Assembly: GCF_018130065.1 (NCBI RefSeq)
Contig: NZ_JAFCME010000007.1
Span: 1 to 64,000, forward strand
DNA length: 64,000 nucleotides
Reading direction: 5' to 3'
Origin: Bradyrhizobium sp. AUGA SZCCT0158
GTDB lineage: Bacteria; Pseudomonadota; Alphaproteobacteria; Rhizobiales; Xanthobacteraceae
Of this stretch, positions 62,696-64,000 are shown piece after piece. Position 1 is the stretch's first letter; every line of letters begins with the position of its first letter. The notes beneath the pieces were generated by a model, which was not told the DNA's origin, did not search any database, and saw only the letters and a program-made list of their open reading frames with translations. A program made the translations under genes and the position numbers.

Positions 62696-63178
62696 ATGAG
62701 AAGCAAGCCACATACGCCAGCCGGACAGGCCCTGACCGGGCTGATCCTTGCCATATTCCGGCTCAACGGCCGGCTGCTGCTGGCCGGCGACCGGTTGGTC
62801 GCCGGCCTCGAGCTCACCAGCGCGCGCTGGCAGGTGCTGGGCGCCATTGCGCTGGCGGAGCGGCCGCAGCCTGTGGCGTGGCTGGCGCGCAACATGGGAC
62901 TCAACCGTCAGGGCGTTCAGCGCATCGTCAACGAAATGCGGGATGAAGGCCTGCTCGAGCTGCAGCCCAACCCGCATCACCGGCGGGCGCATCTGGTCGT
63001 GCTGACCAATCGGGGGAAGGAAGCGTTTGAGGCTGCGACAAAACTTCAGGTGCCGTGGGTGAACGCGCTCGCCGACGGCGTCCGCCTGAAGGATCTTGCG
63101 ACCACGCAGAAGGTGGTTGCGGAGTTGTGCGAGCGGCTGGAGGCAGGGCTGAATGATGACGCTAGTGAGCGCGGTTGA
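62696..63178 (+). CDS. MarR-family transcriptional regulator
   Basis: A 160-aa winged-helix regulator of the MarR family. Helices around [23 protein letters not shown] form the dimer region; the recognition part reads [71 protein letters not shown], with RRA before the wing. The ATG at 62696 is the choice; an in-frame TTG at 62660 would overlap the promoter -35 box. It is divergent from the DUF1772 operon and probably represses it and itself; the inducer is unknown. Confidence 0.88.
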   Translation: MRSKPHTPAGQALTGLILAIFRLNGRLLLAGDRLVAGLELTSARWQVLGAIALAERPQPVAWLARNMGLNRQGVQRIVNEMRDEGLLELQPNPHHRRAHLVVLTNRGKEAFEAATKLQVPWVNALADGVRLKDLATTQKVVAELCERLEAGLNDDASERG

Positions 63179-63196
63179 ATTCTCGGCCGCGATCTC

Positions 63197-63314
63197 CGTC
63201 ATGCCCGGGCTTGTCCCGGGCATCCACGTCTTTTCTGCACTAAAGGAAGCAAGGCGTCGATGGCCGGGTCATCTGGTGCGAAGATGCGCTTCGCGCTTTT
63301 GCCCGGCCATGACG
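63197..63314. repeat. palindromic repeat, second copy in opposite orientation
   Basis: A 118-bp element with ends CGTCATGCCCGGGCTT and TTGCCCGGCCATGACG and an inner GGGCATCCACGTCTT, matching the reverse complement of 48052-48178 in its arms. Non-coding, between convergent genes. Confidence 0.8.
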
Positions 63315-63348
63315 AGGGAGAGATATCACTCCGGAATGACGCTGCGCG

Positions 63349-64000
63349 TCACTTCTTCACCTTGCTCGCATCCATCTTGATGCTCGTGTCGAGCATCTTA
63401 GTCGAAAACGCGGTGCCGACCTCGAACGGCTTTTCCATGCCGAGATAAGTCTGCACCAGTTCATAGTCCTTCTTCATCCGCTCGGCGTCGATCCAGCCCA
63501 GCGCCTTGGTGGTGGTGAAATCGTCCGTCATCAGGAACTTGATGCGCTCCCACTGGCGCTCCTGGTTCTCCTTGTCGAGCCCTGAGGCGGCCTCGAGCAG
63601 CGCCTTCAGGCAGGGCGCGACGTCGGCGACGCAGGCGGCGAACGCCCTCTGGCTGACCTTGACGAACGCGTCGGCGATCTTTGGATTCTTTTCCAGGTAG
63701 GCGCCGTTGACGATCAGCGAGTTGCCGTACGGGTTGAGCCCGATATCCTTCCAATTGACGTAGCCGAGGTCGGCACCGAACTCGATCACCTTGAGATCGT
63801 GTTCGTTGTAAAAATCGCTGATGATATCGACCGTATGGCTCTTCAGCGCCGCGATCTTGGCGGTCGGCCCGACATTGACGAAACTGACCGCGTCGGGCGC
63901 GATACCGGCGGCCTTGGCGAACGCCGGCCACATCACCCGCGAAGCGTCGCCGGGTGGATTGCCGATCTTGTGGCCCGGAAAGTCCTTGGCGCTGTTCACG
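63349..64000 (-). CDS. ABC transporter periplasmic binding protein (NMT1/SsuA-like), partial
   Basis: The C-terminal 217 residues of a binding protein of the NMT1/THI5/SsuA class; the N-terminus is beyond the right edge of the window. Seen: GHKIGNPPGDASRVMWPAFAKAAGI, then VSFVNVGPTAKIAALKSHTVDIISDFYNEHD, both typical of the second lobe and hinge of such proteins, and a helical C-terminus (KALGWIDAERMKKDYELVQTYLG). Ligands in the class include taurine, sulfonates, thiamine precursors and nitrate; none can be chosen here. Other transporter genes would be expected to the right. Confidence 0.8.
   Translation of the reverse strand, partial: VNSAKDFPGHKIGNPPGDASRVMWPAFAKAAGIAPDAVSFVNVGPTAKIAALKSHTVDIISDFYNEHDLKVIEFGADLGYVNWKDIGLNPYGNSLIVNGAYLEKNPKIADAFVKVSQRAFAACVADVAPCLKALLEAASGLDKENQERQWERIKFLMTDDFTTTKALGWIDAERMKKDYELVQTYLGMEKPFEVGTAFSTKMLDTSIKMDASKVKK

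Noticed and set aside
1..64000. tRNA, rRNA, CRISPR array, prophage or conjugation genes
   Set aside because: No cloverleaf, rRNA segment, regularly spaced repeat-spacer array or phage or transfer gene was recognised in either strand.

Overview
The window reads as chromosomal DNA of a high-GC alphaproteobacterium, most probably a Bradyrhizobium or close relative. This is inferred from gene content and style, not from a search. The supporting signs are dense high-GC genes, many ABC/TRAP/Bug-type solute transport genes, an assimilatory nitrate operon with a sigma-54-like promoter, an HWE-family histidine kinase, and several copies of 80-145 bp palindromic intergenic repeats. No rRNA, tRNA, CRISPR array or prophage was seen.

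Layout. 0-1.6 kb: an IS1182-type insertion sequence with both terminal inverted repeats, just upstream of a secreted protein built of 34-residue TPR units (1.7-3.9 kb). 4.1-4.8 kb: two small convergent unknown genes. 5.0-9.8 kb: an exported cyclase-family protein, a TonB-dependent siderophore receptor and its PepSY membrane partner. 9.8-15.7 kb: a GNAT protein, a phospholipase D-VTT membrane protein translationally coupled to an EEP-fold phosphodiesterase, and a divergent UvrD-type helicase. 16.2-23.6 kb: a FAH-family enzyme, a zinc dehydrogenase, a large autotransporter and a DMT exporter. 23.9-27.0 kb: aldo/keto reductase and a LysR regulator with an apparent internal deletion, divergent from an overlapping VOC/ATC-hydrolase gene pair.

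27.2-34.2 kb: nitrate assimilation, transcribed leftward as nrtA-nrtB-nrtC-FAD reductase-nasA. It is preceded by a sigma-54-like promoter, a long upstream palindrome and a possible ANTAR-type leader hairpin; no nitrite reductase is present in the window. 34.6-40 kb: an intradiol dioxygenase, a class-C-like serine hydrolase, and a TRAP transporter (dctP, dctQ, dctM order). 40.1-42.9 kb: an orphan HWE kinase, a small unknown protein and an XRE regulator behind a 590-bp AT-richer gap. 43.1-56 kb: a catabolic and transport region with a flavin monooxygenase, an orphan Bug-type binding protein, a crotonase-fold protein lacking both catalytic glutamates, an IPMDH/tartrate-dehydrogenase-like enzyme, a zinc alcohol dehydrogenase, a complete peptide/opine-type ABC transporter and a class III CoA-transferase. 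56.2-58.2 kb: an orphan glycogen synthase and a small secreted protein with a polyglycine tail.

58.3-63.2 kb: a compact unit with a MarR regulator divergent from DUF1772 - Baeyer-Villiger monooxygenase - alkylsulfatase. A perfect 16-bp palindrome sits inside the MarR gene's own promoter, and that promoter appears to give a leaderless mRNA. The window ends inside an NMT1-type ABC binding protein.

The points most worth checking are the MarR/BVMO/alkylsulfatase unit, the control region of the nitrate operon, the catalytically altered crotonase, the probable CTG start of the PLD-VTT protein, and the strong hairpins placed directly after two transporter binding-protein genes.
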